Source of the DNA: Oscillospiraceae bacterium
GTDB lineage: Bacteria; Bacillota; Clostridia; Oscillospirales; Ruminococcaceae
Direction: 5' to 3'
Length of the DNA stretch: 48,848 nucleotides
NCBI GenBank assembly: GCA_024404815.1
Contig: JAKSPL010000015.1
Location: 1-48,848, forward strand
Below the pieces are notes generated by a model. It had not been told where the DNA came from. It searched no databases and saw nothing but the letters and a program-made list of their open reading frames with translations. Position 1 is the stretch's first letter. Every line of letters starts with the position of its first letter. Of the stretch, positions 36,331-44,312 are shown one piece after another. Both the position numbers and the translations under genes were made by a program.

Positions 36331-37329
36331 TTATCCCAGAGCCTCCTTGATCGCCGCGAGATTCTCGCGCATAAAGTCCTGATAATGCTTTCCCGAATCG
36401 AAGTCCGCCTGCGACACATTGTTGAGCGATTGCAGCATCACAGCCTTTGCGCCTGTCGCCTTGCAGACCGCGTCCGAGATCTTCTGTGAGGAATTTTCCA
36501 GATAAAACACCGTCTGAATATTCTCCTCCTTGACCTTTGAGATGAGGAAGGAAAGTGTCGCGGCGGAGGCATCCGTATCGCTGCTGCATCCTGCGAACGC
36601 CGCATAATAATTCCAGCCGTAAGCGTCTGTCAGGTAGCGGAACGGGAATCTGTCCGCAAAGACCAGCGTGTCACCCTTTGCATTTGCGGCGACATCCTCG
36701 TATTCGTGCATGAGTGCTTCCAGATCTGCGGCAACTTTCGTTTCCGCGCCCTGTAATTTTCCGAGGGCTTCCGGTGCAACGCTGTAAAGCTCCAGCGCGA
36801 TTTCGTGCATGATGGTATACGCATTTTCGGGCGATGTCCAGATATGTTCGTCATATTCGATCTCGTCCGCATCGTCATGATCGTGGTGTTCTTCTTCCTC
36901 CGCTTCCATGCCCTCTACGTGTTCTTCTTCCAACAGGTCAAGGCGGTCAAACAGCCGCAGATTCCGCTTTGCAGGGAGCGTTTCCTCGTTTTTGCGTCCG
37001 AGGCTTTCGATCAGATCGTCCGCCCATTTTTCTGACGCGCCTCCGACATACACAAACAGATCACAGCTCTGGATCGCCGCAACGTCCGCAGGTGTCGGCT
37101 CGTAGGAATGGCTTTCGCCGCCCGGTGTCAGCAGGAGCTTTACCTCATAGGGAATGTCAAGCTGTTCTGCAAGCTGTTTTGCAAGGTCATAGGTCGCAAA
37201 GACCGTTGTGACGATCGTCAGCTTGTCCTCGCCTGTTGCCGCAGTTCCGCCGCAGCCTGTCAGCGCGGAAAGCATGGCAGCCGCACAGCCTGCCGCCGTG
37301 AGTGTTTTGAAGATTCGTGAAAAACGCAT
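36331..37329 (-). CDS. znuA: Metal-binding lipoprotein of an ABC importer (ZnuA-like)
   Basis: A 332-residue lipoprotein with a signal peptide and lipobox LSALTGC. It is a cluster A-I solute-binding protein: the metal ligands include His in TPGGESHSYEPTPADV and in DEHIWTSPENAY. Between them is an acidic, His-rich loop (about residues 138-156, EEEEHHDHDD), the hallmark of zinc rather than manganese binders. Captured metal is passed to the ZnuBC-like channel. It follows the 141-residue unknown protein by 3 bases. A client for LspA. Confidence 0.9.
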   Translation of the reverse strand: MRFSRIFKTLTAAGCAAAMLSALTGCGGTAATGEDKLTIVTTVFATYDLAKQLAEQLDIPYEVKLLLTPGGESHSYEPTPADVAAIQSCDLFVYVGGASEKWADDLIESLGRKNEETLPAKRNLRLFDRLDLLEEEHVEGMEAEEEEHHDHDDADEIEYDEHIWTSPENAYTIMHEIALELYSVAPEALGKLQGAETKVAADLEALMHEYEDVAANAKGDTLVFADRFPFRYLTDAYGWNYYAAFAGCSSDTDASAATLSFLISKVKEENIQTVFYLENSSQKISDAVCKATGAKAVMLQSLNNVSQADFDSGKHYQDFMRENLAAIKEALG

Positions 37330-37332
37330 ATG

Positions 37333-37758
37333 TCATTCTCCTTGCCATTTGTAAACAGTCTTGTCTGCGGAAAGCCGCAGTTCGCATTCCAGCAAATACG
37401 GTTTTTGATCCGAATGCAGCGAACAGCAGTAAATACGGTGTACCGTTTTCCCGAATTTCCACTCATAGCATTCCACAAATTCCAGCGTATAGCCGCCGTA
37501 TTCCAGTTTGTCTTTTAATTTCTCAAGCGTCCATTCCTTGCGGACAGTCTTGTTCTTTTTCACTTCATATACATAGCAGACGGGCGTTTCCATTGGTGTC
37601 AGTTTCAGCTTGACCTTTGCTTTTTCCGTCCGTTCGCCCGAAGCATTGATGCCATCCTTGAACTTGAAAACGACCTTGCCGTTTTTCAGCTTGAGCTTGC
37701 TGAGGGTACAGTCGTGCAGCGAAATATGCTTGCCGTGTGTTGTTCTGTGCGTATACAT
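37333..37758 (-). CDS. Protein of unknown function in the metal operon
   Basis: A 141-residue protein with no recognised family. It is highly charged and beta-rich by inspection. The N-terminus is rich in histidine and includes a cysteine (MYTHRTTHGKHISLHDC), and the C-terminal half has a CCSLH pair and other cysteines (VECYEW, LLECEL). No signal peptide or membrane helix is visible, so it is likely cytosolic. The start has AGAGGGG at workable spacing. It lies between the Fur-family regulator (2 bases upstream) and znuA (3 bases downstream), so it is surely co-transcribed. A metal-handling role is plausible but unproven. Confidence 0.65.
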   Translation of the reverse strand: MYTHRTTHGKHISLHDCTLSKLKLKNGKVVFKFKDGINASGERTEKAKVKLKLTPMETPVCYVYEVKKNKTVRKEWTLEKLKDKLEYGGYTLEFVECYEWKFGKTVHRIYCCSLHSDQKPYLLECELRLSADKTVYKWQGE

Positions 37759-37760
37759 GA

Positions 37761-38195
37761 TTACCCCTCTTGCGTCTTTTGACGGCAATGCTCACAGAGT
37801 CCGTACAGCACCGTCCGCGAATGGTCTACGATAAAGCCGTGGTGCGCGAGAATATGTTCCCCGATGCCCTGCAAATATTCGCAGTCCACATGGAGAAGCT
37901 GTCCGCACTCGATACATTTCAGATGGAAATGGGAATGGCACGGATTTTCCTCGCTCTGCCCTGCCGCATACTGCCAGCAGGCTCCGCCGCGCTCATCGAG
38001 CGTATAGCGGCGCACTCTGCCCTCCGCTTCGAGCCGTTCCAATGTTCGGTAGACGGTTGCCGCCCCGATGGGTGTACCGCATTCCGCCATTGCCTGTGTC
38101 AGCTCCGCCGCCGTCAGATGTGCCTGCGGATGCGTTTCAAAATACTGTAAGATCTGCGCTTTCTGTTTGGTCTGATAGCCGCCGCGCCGCTGCAT
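37761..38195 (-). CDS. zur: Fur-family metal regulator, probably Zur
   Basis: A 144-residue repressor. The N-terminal winged helix has the recognition helix IGAATVYRTLERLEAEG. The dimerisation half has the HFHLKC metal motif and two Cys pairs, CIECG and CEHC, forming the structural zinc site. It lies first in an operon with ZnuA, ZnuC and ZnuB homologues and a Fur-type box overlaps its start site, so autoregulation by zinc is likely. Iron (Fur) or another metal cannot be excluded from sequence. Confidence 0.85.
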   Translation of the reverse strand: MQRRGGYQTKQKAQILQYFETHPQAHLTAAELTQAMAECGTPIGAATVYRTLERLEAEGRVRRYTLDERGGACWQYAAGQSEENPCHSHFHLKCIECGQLLHVDCEYLQGIGEHILAHHGFIVDHSRTVLYGLCEHCRQKTQEG

Positions 38196-38218
38196 GGATC
38201 ATCCCTCCTGCCGAATCT

Positions 38219-38237
38219 GAAAATGAAAATCAATATC
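38219..38237. promoter_or_regulatory. Fur-family operator (19-base box)
   Basis: GAAAATGAAAATCAATATC on the plus strand. Read on the minus strand it matches the classic Fur box (hexamer arrangement GATAAT twice plus an inverted copy) at 15 of 19 positions, counted by eye. It lies about 10 bases downstream of the -10, i.e. over the start point, where a bound repressor would block transcription. Confidence 0.7.
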
Positions 38238-38246
38238 ACTTTCAGA

Positions 38247-38275
38247 ATTATAGCATATGACAGAAAATTTGTCAA
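38247..38275 (-). promoter_or_regulatory. Consensus sigma-A promoter of the Fur-family/metal operon
   Basis: Minus-strand TTGACA and TATAAT, both perfect, with a 17-base spacer. The operator lies immediately downstream. It is divergent from the pyrF promoter. Confidence 0.85.
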
Positions 38276-38316
38276 TAGGTTTTCGGAATTCATCATGCTG
38301 TGCGGCATCGGAACAC

Positions 38317-38345
38317 TTGACGGACGGCATTTGTTGTGATATAAT
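38317..38345 (+). promoter_or_regulatory. Sigma-A promoter of the pyrF operon
   Basis: TTGACG and TATAAT with a 17-base spacer, and a TG upstream of the -10 (TGATATAAT). Leader of about 70 bases. I see no PyrR-type attenuator hairpin in the leader. Confidence 0.8.
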
Positions 38346-38419
38346 AGAATGGCAGAATTGTGAACACTCGGTTCTCTGCAACTCAATCTTCTGAAATCAA
38401 TATTCACAGGAGGCAAATC

Positions 38420-39343
38420 ATGTCTTTTGACCGTTTAATTTCGCAAATCATTGAAATGAAGAACCCGACCGTTGCAGGTCTGGACCCGAAACTCGACTAT
38501 GTCCCCGATTACCTCAAAAAGAGCTTTCTGGAAGAGGACGGCGAAACCCTCAAAGCCGCCGCAAAAGCGATCTTCCGCTATAACCAGATGATCATTGACG
38601 CACTCTGCGATATTGTCCCTGCGGTCAAATTGCAGGCTGCATACTATGAAATGTACGGCCACCACGGTGTCAAGACCATGGAACGCACCATCCGCTACGC
38701 AAAGCTCAAAGGAATGTATGTCATCACCGACGCCAAGCGCAACGACATCGGCGCGACCATGGAAGCCTACACTGCGGCACACCTCGGCTGCTGCCAGATC
38801 GGTTCGAGCGAATGTGAACCGTTCGGTGCGGATGCCCTGACCGTCAACGGCTACCTCGGCACCGACGGCATTTCGCCGCTGATGGGTGTCTGCAAGGAAC
38901 GCGACAAGGGCATTTTCGTCCTCTGCAAGACCTCCAATCCGTCCTCGGGCGAATTTCAGGACCTGCTGATCGACGGCGTACCGCTCTACGCAAGAATGGG
39001 CGACAAGTGCGAAGAATGGGGCGCAGATACCGTTGGTAAATACGGTTACAGCGCAGTCGGCGCAGTTGTCGGCGCGACCTACCCCGAACAGCTTGTCGAA
39101 CTGAGAAAGCGTCTGCCCCACACCATGTTCCTTGTCCCCGGCTACGGCGCACAGGGCGGCGGTGCAAAGGGCATTGCAGGCGGTTTCGATGAAAATGGTC
39201 TGGGTGCGATCGTCAACAGCTCCCGTGCGATTCTCTGCGCCTACAAAAAGGAAGGCTGCGATGAGCGCGATTTCGCTATGGCGGCACGCAGAGAGGCTCT
39301 CCGCATGAGAGAAGACCTCACCACTTACATCAAAATTCGCTGA
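38420..39343 (+). CDS. pyrF: Orotidine-5'-phosphate decarboxylase
   Basis: A 307-residue enzyme that decarboxylates OMP to UMP, the last step of de novo pyrimidine synthesis. It belongs to the longer, type-2 subfamily. Motifs are TVAGLDPKLDYVP and the catalytic VITDAKRNDIGATMEAY, followed by GAQGGGAKGIAGGFD and NSSRAILCA. I start at the ATG at 38420 with a full AGGAGG; upstream codons in the frame fall in the leader. First gene of a pyrF-pyrK-pyrD unit. Confidence 0.94.
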   Translation: MSFDRLISQIIEMKNPTVAGLDPKLDYVPDYLKKSFLEEDGETLKAAAKAIFRYNQMIIDALCDIVPAVKLQAAYYEMYGHHGVKTMERTIRYAKLKGMYVITDAKRNDIGATMEAYTAAHLGCCQIGSSECEPFGADALTVNGYLGTDGISPLMGVCKERDKGIFVLCKTSNPSSGEFQDLLIDGVPLYARMGDKCEEWGADTVGKYGYSAVGAVVGATYPEQLVELRKRLPHTMFLVPGYGAQGGGAKGIAGGFDENGLGAIVNSSRAILCAYKKEGCDERDFAMAARREALRMREDLTTYIKIR

Positions 39344-39362
39344 GAAACGAGAATTGATAGAA

Positions 39363-40151
39363 ATGACAAACGATAAATATACGGAAAAACTGATGGGAAC
39401 AGTCCGTTCCATGCGGAAGCTCACAGATGCCGCATGGGATATGGTCATTGACTGTCCCGAAGCAGCAAAAAAAGCTGTCCCCGGACAGTTCGCACACCTG
39501 CTCCCCGAAGGGAATTACTCCCTCCGCCGCCCGATCTCCATTTGCGGCATCAACAAGGAGGAGGGAACGCTCCGCATCGTCTTTGAAGTCCGCGGAGAAG
39601 GTACCAAAACACTCGCTTCCTATCAGGCAGGCGACCGCGTCAATCTGCTGGCTCCGCTTGGACACGGCTTTACGCTGCTGCCGTCCGACCGCCGTGTCAT
39701 TCTCATCGGCGGCGGAATCGGTACACCTCCGATGCTTCCGCTCGCACAGTATTACGGTGAAAATGCAGTCTGCATCTGCGGCAGCCGTACCGAAAAAGCC
39801 GCTGTTTTGCAGGAGGACTTTGCCAAAACAGGCTGCAAGACCATCCTCTGCACCGATGACGGTTCGGCAGGTGTTCACGGTCTGGTGACAGTACCGCTCG
39901 CAGAAGAACTGCAAGCCAACCGCCCCGAAATGATCTATGCCTGCGGCCCGATGCCGATGCTGCGTTCCGTTGCCGCAATGGCAAAGGAACAGGGCATCCC
40001 CTGCGAGGTTTCGCTCGAAGAACGCATGGGCTGCGGTGTGGGCGCGTGTCTGGTCTGCGCCTGCAATGTCTACATCAATGACGGCGAGATCCATGCGGCA
40101 CACGTCTGCAAGGACGGCCCCGTATTCGACGCAGAAAGGGTGGTTTGGTAA
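39363..40151 (+). CDS. pyrK: Dihydroorotate dehydrogenase electron transfer subunit
   Basis: About 262 residues. This iron-sulfur flavoprotein passes electrons from the type 1B dihydroorotate dehydrogenase to NAD+. The FAD site is RRPISICGI, the NAD site GGGIGTPPMLPLAQYYGE and the [2Fe-2S] cysteines are in CGVGACLVCACN with a fourth in HVCKDGPVF. I take the ATG at 39363. Its stop overlaps the pyrD start by one base, as expected for partner subunits. Confidence 0.94.
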   Translation: MTNDKYTEKLMGTVRSMRKLTDAAWDMVIDCPEAAKKAVPGQFAHLLPEGNYSLRRPISICGINKEEGTLRIVFEVRGEGTKTLASYQAGDRVNLLAPLGHGFTLLPSDRRVILIGGGIGTPPMLPLAQYYGENAVCICGSRTEKAAVLQEDFAKTGCKTILCTDDGSAGVHGLVTVPLAEELQANRPEMIYACGPMPMLRSVAAMAKEQGIPCEVSLEERMGCGVGACLVCACNVYINDGEIHAAHVCKDGPVFDAERVVW

Positions 40152-41062
40152 TGGCTGATTTATCCGTAAAGATCTGCGGTGTCGAATTCAAAAACCCGAT
40201 CATCCCTGCATCGGGCGTGTTCGGCTATGGCAGAGAATATGCACAGTTTTACGACCTTTCCCGTCTGGGCGGCATTGCCGCAAAGGGTACGACACCAAAA
40301 AAACAAAACGGCAATCCTGCACCGCGCATCGCGGAGACCCCGTCGGGCATCCTCAATTCTGTGGGACTGCAAAATCCCGGTATGGACGCATTTCTTGCAG
40401 ACGAGCTGCCGTGGCTGCTGAAACAGAACACGGTCATCCTTGCAAATTTCGCAGGTTCGTCGCCTGAACTTTGCGCGGAATCCGCCGCAAAGCTCGACAA
40501 GACCGATGTCCAGATGCTCGAACTGAATATTTCCTGCCCGAACGTCAAAAACGGCGGTCTGGCATTCGGCGCAGATCCCAAAACCGCCGCAGGCATGGTC
40601 AAAGCGGTTCGCGCCGCAACGACAAAGCCCCTCGTGGTCAAGCTTTCTCCGAATGTCACCGACATCACCGAGATCGCAAAAGCTGTCGAGGCAGAGGGCG
40701 CAGATGCTGTTTCTCTCATCAACACGCTCCTCGGTATGCGCATTGATCTTCGCACGCGCAGACCGATCCTCCGCAACAACACAGGCGGACTTTCCGGCCC
40801 TGCGGTGTTCCCTGTTGCTGTCCGCATGGTCTGGCAGGTCGCAAATGCCGTACAGATCCCTGTCATCGGCATGGGCGGTGTCCAGTCGGGCAAGGATGCG
40901 GCAGAACTGATGATGGCAGGCGCGTCTGCTGTTCAGGTCGGCACGGCGATCGTCGCTGACCCCTACGCACCGCTCCGCATTATCGACGAACTGAATGACT
41001 GGCTCGATGAAAACGGCATTGCAACTGCCGCAGAGCTGACCAAAACAGTAAAGGCATGGTAA
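40151..41062 (+). CDS. pyrD: Dihydroorotate dehydrogenase, catalytic subunit (type 1B)
   Basis: About 303 residues, an FMN-binding TIM barrel that oxidises dihydroorotate to orotate. NPIIPASGVFGYGREYAQ opens the protein, then the catalytic-loop region LNISCPNVKNGGLAFG (cysteine as base, typical of class 1), VKLSPNVTDI and IPVIGMGGVQSGKDAAELMMAGASAVQVGTA. Preceded by pyrK, which marks it as the NAD-linked 1B type. Its stop overlaps the next start by one base. Confidence 0.95.
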   Translation: MADLSVKICGVEFKNPIIPASGVFGYGREYAQFYDLSRLGGIAAKGTTPKKQNGNPAPRIAETPSGILNSVGLQNPGMDAFLADELPWLLKQNTVILANFAGSSPELCAESAAKLDKTDVQMLELNISCPNVKNGGLAFGADPKTAAGMVKAVRAATTKPLVVKLSPNVTDITEIAKAVEAEGADAVSLINTLLGMRIDLRTRRPILRNNTGGLSGPAVFPVAVRMVWQVANAVQIPVIGMGGVQSGKDAAELMMAGASAVQVGTAIVADPYAPLRIIDELNDWLDENGIATAAELTKTVKAW

Positions 41063-41751
41063 TGGCAAAAACAACGATTTTTCTCGTCCGCCACGCAGAA
41101 GCACAGGGCAATGCGGAAGAATTCTTTCAGGGGAACATCGACACGATGCTCACCGAAAAAGGTCAGAAACAGCTCGATTTTCTGGCGGAACGATTCAAAG
41201 ATGTCAAGCTGGACGCGATCTACACAAGCCCCTTTCAGCGTGCAATGCTCACCGCGGAGGCTGTCAACAAATTCCACGGACTGCCGCTGATTCCCGACTA
41301 CCGCCTGCGTGAGATCAACGGCGGCGACTGGGAGGGCAGACATTGGGCAGACCTGCCCGAAATGTTCCCGAATTCCTATCACAACTGGAAAAACCATATG
41401 GAGCAGTTCTGTGCGCCGAACGGCGATGCCATGACCGATGTCTATGCGCGGATGCTCGAAACGCTCACCGAAATCGCTAAGCAGAATCTCGGCAAAACGA
41501 TCGCCGTCATTTCTCACGGCTGTGCGGTGCGGAATTTCCTTTGTGAGGCGGAGTTTGGAAATATTCTCCATTTAGCCGATGTCGGCTGGGCAGACAATTC
41601 TGCCGTTTCCTGCATCGAATACGACGCAGATACAGGATTTACACTGATCTATAAAAACAACTCCGAACATCTTCCGCCTGAACTTTCCTCGCTGCGCGGT
41701 GCAAAATGGTGCAGCTACGAAACGGCGAAAAAGGAGGACAGCGCAACATGA
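41062..41751 (+). CDS. Histidine phosphatase family protein (phosphoglycerate mutase-like)
   Basis: A 229-residue protein with the RHG-type motif FLVRHAEAQGNAEE (the Gly is Ala) and the second catalytic His in VISHGCAVRNFL. Other conserved parts are LTEKGQKQLDFLAERF and YTSPFQRAMLTAE, and EINGGDWEGRHWAD. It removes phosphate from an unknown substrate, possibly a sugar or phosphoglycerate type. Coupled to pyrD by a 1-base overlap and to ruvX by ATGA. Confidence 0.88.
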   Translation: MAKTTIFLVRHAEAQGNAEEFFQGNIDTMLTEKGQKQLDFLAERFKDVKLDAIYTSPFQRAMLTAEAVNKFHGLPLIPDYRLREINGGDWEGRHWADLPEMFPNSYHNWKNHMEQFCAPNGDAMTDVYARMLETLTEIAKQNLGKTIAVISHGCAVRNFLCEAEFGNILHLADVGWADNSAVSCIEYDADTGFTLIYKNNSEHLPPELSSLRGAKWCSYETAKKEDSAT

Positions 41752-42182
41752 TCTTGTTCGCTGTGGATTTCGGAGATACACGCACAGGCTATGCGGTCTG
41801 CGATAAAATGGAAATGATGGCGTCCCCTGCGGGCGTCCTCACCGAACGCAGATTTGATGTATGTGCAGAAAAAACCGCGCAGGCAGCACTCGCCGCCCAC
41901 GCGGAGGAAATTGTTGTCGGACACCCCAAGAATATGGACGGAAGCTGCGGCGACCGCGCACAGAAATGCGAGGAGTTCGCAAGGCTCGTCGGTGAGGCTT
42001 CGGGACTTCCCGTCACGCTCTGGGACGAACGCTGCACCACCGTTTCCGCCCACCAGATTCTCAACACCACCAACACACGCGGCAAAAAACGCAAAGCCGT
42101 TGTGGACGCGGTCGCGGCGGTGCTGATTCTCGAAAGCTATCTGGGGTACCGCAAAAATCACAAAAACGATGCGGCGGATTAA
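41748..42182 (+). CDS. ruvX: Holliday junction resolvase-like YqgF/RuvX
   Basis: A 144-residue RNase H-fold protein. The catalytic Asp is in FAVDFGDTRTGYAV; IVVGHPKNMDGSCGDRAQK and LWDERCTTVSAHQIL are family hallmarks, and the C-terminal DAVAAVLILESYLG supplies the final acidic residue. It is implicated in pre-16S rRNA 5' end processing and branched-DNA cleavage. I start at the ATG at 41748 (ATGA overlap, AAGGAGG). It converges with a small membrane protein gene. Confidence 0.93.
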   Translation: MILFAVDFGDTRTGYAVCDKMEMMASPAGVLTERRFDVCAEKTAQAALAAHAEEIVVGHPKNMDGSCGDRAQKCEEFARLVGEASGLPVTLWDERCTTVSAHQILNTTNTRGKKRKAVVDAVAAVLILESYLGYRKNHKNDAAD

Positions 42183-42364
42183 CGCCACAGCTCCGTGACG
42201 CTGTCCATCACATCGCTCAGCGCATGGATCGCTTTTGCCGTTCGAAGCTTCAGCTTCGTTTTTCTCGTGCAGGCGGCATTCGACAGCAGCAAACTCGCTG
42301 TCCCGACCGCTACACCTGCGGCAAGCCCTGCCGCCATATCTTTCCACAAGGATCTGGTCCGCAT
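42179..42364 (-). CDS. Small membrane protein (YtxH-like)
   Basis: About 61 residues: a short basic start, one Gly/Ala-rich transmembrane helix (KDMAAGLAAGVAVGTASLLL) and a basic then amphipathic C-terminus. It resembles YtxH-type small proteins, whose role is unclear. The stop overlaps the ruvX stop tail-to-tail. Two starts are possible, 42373 and 42364; GAGG spacing favours the latter. Coding status is uncertain because the frame is short. Confidence 0.5.
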   Translation of the reverse strand: MRTRSLWKDMAAGLAAGVAVGTASLLLSNAACTRKTKLKLRTAKAIHALSDVMDSVTELWR

Positions 42365-42479
42365 TCGGTTCATGCCTCACTTTCACCCAAACATTCCAAT
42401 GGTTCGGGATGCTGATAGGATTCCCACCGTTCGTACCATTTATTCCGATTCGAATTTTACAGAAAAAGGATGATTTTTC

Positions 42480-43031
42480 TTGTCAAAACTGCATCTCGTT
42501 CTCGTTGAGCCGCGGATTCCGCAGAACACAGGCAGCATTGCGCGGACCTGTGCCGTCACGGGGGCAACACTGCATCTTATTTATCCCCTCGGCTTCAAAA
42601 TTGATGACGCGAAACTCAAACGTGCAGGACTGGATTACTGGGACAAGCTGGAAATTTTCCACCACGAAAATATCGACGCATTCTTCGCCGCCTATCCGCA
42701 GGCGAACGAACAGCCCAGCCCCTGCTTCTATTTTACCGCAAAAACAGGTACGCTTTATACCGATGTGCAGTATCCTGACGAAACCTTTCTCTTTTTCGGG
42801 AGAGAGGACACAGGACTGGATGACGCATTTCTGGCAGAACACCCCGAACGCTGTGTCCGCATTCCCATGCGTGAAACACTCCGCTGCCTGAATCTTTCCA
42901 ATTCCGTTGCCATCGCCGCCTATGAAGTCCTGCGGCAGCACGACTTCGACGGACTCTGCCGCGACGGCAGATATGCAAAATCAGGCTGGGAGCCTGCTAC
43001 ACCGCGTACCTACGACATTTCTCAAATCTGA
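42480..43031 (+). CDS. trmL: tRNA (cytidine(34)-2'-O)-methyltransferase
   Basis: A 183-residue SPOUT-fold enzyme that methylates the ribose at wobble position 34 of leucine tRNAs. Motifs are VLVEPRIPQNTGSIARTCAVTGATLHLI, then FLFFGREDTGL and the knot-forming IPMRETLRCLNLSNSVAIAAYEVLRQ. Length is typical of the TrmL/YibK type. It starts with TTG at 42480, with AAAAGGATG upstream. Confidence 0.93.
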   Translation: MSKLHLVLVEPRIPQNTGSIARTCAVTGATLHLIYPLGFKIDDAKLKRAGLDYWDKLEIFHHENIDAFFAAYPQANEQPSPCFYFTAKTGTLYTDVQYPDETFLFFGREDTGLDDAFLAEHPERCVRIPMRETLRCLNLSNSVAIAAYEVLRQHDFDGLCRDGRYAKSGWEPATPRTYDISQI

Positions 43032-43061
43032 TTCCATTTCGCACAAGAAAGGATGCCTCCT

Positions 43062-43967
43062 ATGATGCTGAAGCAAAAAATCAAGCTGATGACCGACACT
43101 TGCAGTGACATTCCTTCCGACCTTGCTCAAAAATACGACATTCTCATGCTCTGTTTTCCTGTCACCGTTGATGGTGTATCCTACCGCGAGGTGCAGGATT
43201 TTACCAAGGAAGAATTCTACGATATGCTCGCAAAAGCGCAGGAATTCCCGACAACTGCACAGCTGACTCCGTTTGAGCTGCATGAAACCTATGTGTCGCT
43301 CTATCAGCAGGGATATACCGATGTGATTTTTGTCACCATCGCAAGCGGCGGTTCTGCGACCTACCGCAACGCCTTCCTCGCAAAACAGCAGTTTGAGGAT
43401 GAGGACATGGAAGCCGACCGCCCGATGCACATTCACATCGTGGACAGCAGAAACTATACCGCGACCTACGGTTATGCCGTTGTGGAAGCGGCAAAGAAGC
43501 TCCAGCGCGGTGCAGGCGTTCCTGAATTGCTTGACTATCTGGAAGACTGGATGGCATCTGCCTCTTTGTATTTTGTCCCGATGTCGCTGAAAATTCTCAA
43601 GCGTTCGGGCAGAGTCAGCGCGGCAGCGGCGTTTGCAGGCGAACTGCTCGGACTGCGTCCGCTGGTGCAGATGACCGACTGCAAATCCTATATTGTCGAA
43701 AAAGTCCGCGGCGAACAGAACATCGTACCGCACCTTGGTGCTCTCGCAAAAGAGCGCATGATTCCGCACACGCCGTATATGGTGCTCTACGGCGGAGAGC
43801 GCGAATACGGGGAAACGCTTAGTGCATACATGACAAAGCTGATCGGCTATCCGCCTGAGGATATGTGGGCGATCGGTGCGACTATCTCCTGCAACGCCGG
43901 CTCACACGCCTACGGATTTGTGATCAAACAGGAAAACCGCGGCGCGATGCCCACCGAAGAGCAGTAA
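43062..43967 (+). CDS. DegV family fatty-acid-binding protein
   Basis: About 301 residues. DegV proteins bind a single fatty acid and, as FakB, hand it to FakA kinase for phosphorylation. The start LMTDTCSDIPSDLAQKYDI, the TTAQLTPFELHETY segment and the VDSRNYTATYGYAVVEAAK region match the family. The usual SSxLSGTYQSA loop here is IASGGSATYRNA. I start at 43062, because an earlier ATG is part of the AAAGGATG ribosome site. No fakA gene is in the window. Repeat copy D begins right after the stop. Confidence 0.88.
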   Translation: MMLKQKIKLMTDTCSDIPSDLAQKYDILMLCFPVTVDGVSYREVQDFTKEEFYDMLAKAQEFPTTAQLTPFELHETYVSLYQQGYTDVIFVTIASGGSATYRNAFLAKQQFEDEDMEADRPMHIHIVDSRNYTATYGYAVVEAAKKLQRGAGVPELLDYLEDWMASASLYFVPMSLKILKRSGRVSAAAAFAGELLGLRPLVQMTDCKSYIVEKVRGEQNIVPHLGALAKERMIPHTPYMVLYGGEREYGETLSAYMTKLIGYPPEDMWAIGATISCNAGSHAYGFVIKQENRGAMPTEEQ

Positions 43968-43974
43968 GGTATCT

Positions 43975-44240
43975 CCGAGGGGGTGATATTGGGGACGCTG
44001 TCCCCAAACCCCTGCCCAAGGGACATTGTCCCTTTGGAATCCCATTTTAGCACGAATGATAATATGATAAGGGCGAAGATTCGGTTCTTCGCCCTTTTTG
44101 CGTGTAGACACGCGAAGCGCAACGAAAGTTTTACTCGATTTTTTTCAAAAAATCGCAGGGGTCGAGGGGGCGGCGCCCCTCGCCGCTGACCGCAGTCAGC
44201 GGAACACCCACTCCTTCCCCAACGAGGGGTTTCCCCTGAA
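43975..44240 (+). repeat. Modular palindromic repeat, copy D
   Basis: Order of blocks: GGGGACGCTGTCCCC, CAAACCCCTGCC, GGGACATTGTCCC with CTTTGGAATCCCATTTTAGC, a terminator-like hairpin (44069-44099), GTGTAGACAC, GCGAAGCGCAACGAAAGTTT, the TTTTTTTCAAAAAA block, GGGGCGGCGCCCCT, GCTGAC/GTCAGC, a CTCCTTCCCC block and AACGAGGGGTTTCCCC. This is the most complete copy; A and C share its right part and B its left part. Confidence 0.75.
44069..44099 (+). terminator. Terminator-like hairpin inside repeat copy D
   Basis: AAGGGCGAAGA pairs with TCTTCGCCCTT around a 6-base loop, followed by T5. Located about 100 bases after the DegV stop, so it probably ends that transcript. Copy B has the same hairpin inverted, with one matched A-T to G-C change in the stem. 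Confidence 0.8.
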
Positions 44241-44243
44241 AAC

Positions 44244-44278
44244 GAAAATTCGCCAAGGTCCACCCTCGGCGAATTTTC
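44244..44278 (-). terminator. Terminator of the ROK gene
   Basis: GAAAATTCGCC and GGCGAATTTTC form an 11-bp stem with a 13-base loop. On the minus strand it follows the ROK stop by about 35 bases and is trailed by GTTTTC. It could work from both sides. Confidence 0.7.
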
Positions 44279-44312
44279 TTGTATCATGAAAAAATCCCAA
44301 CAAATATCTAAA

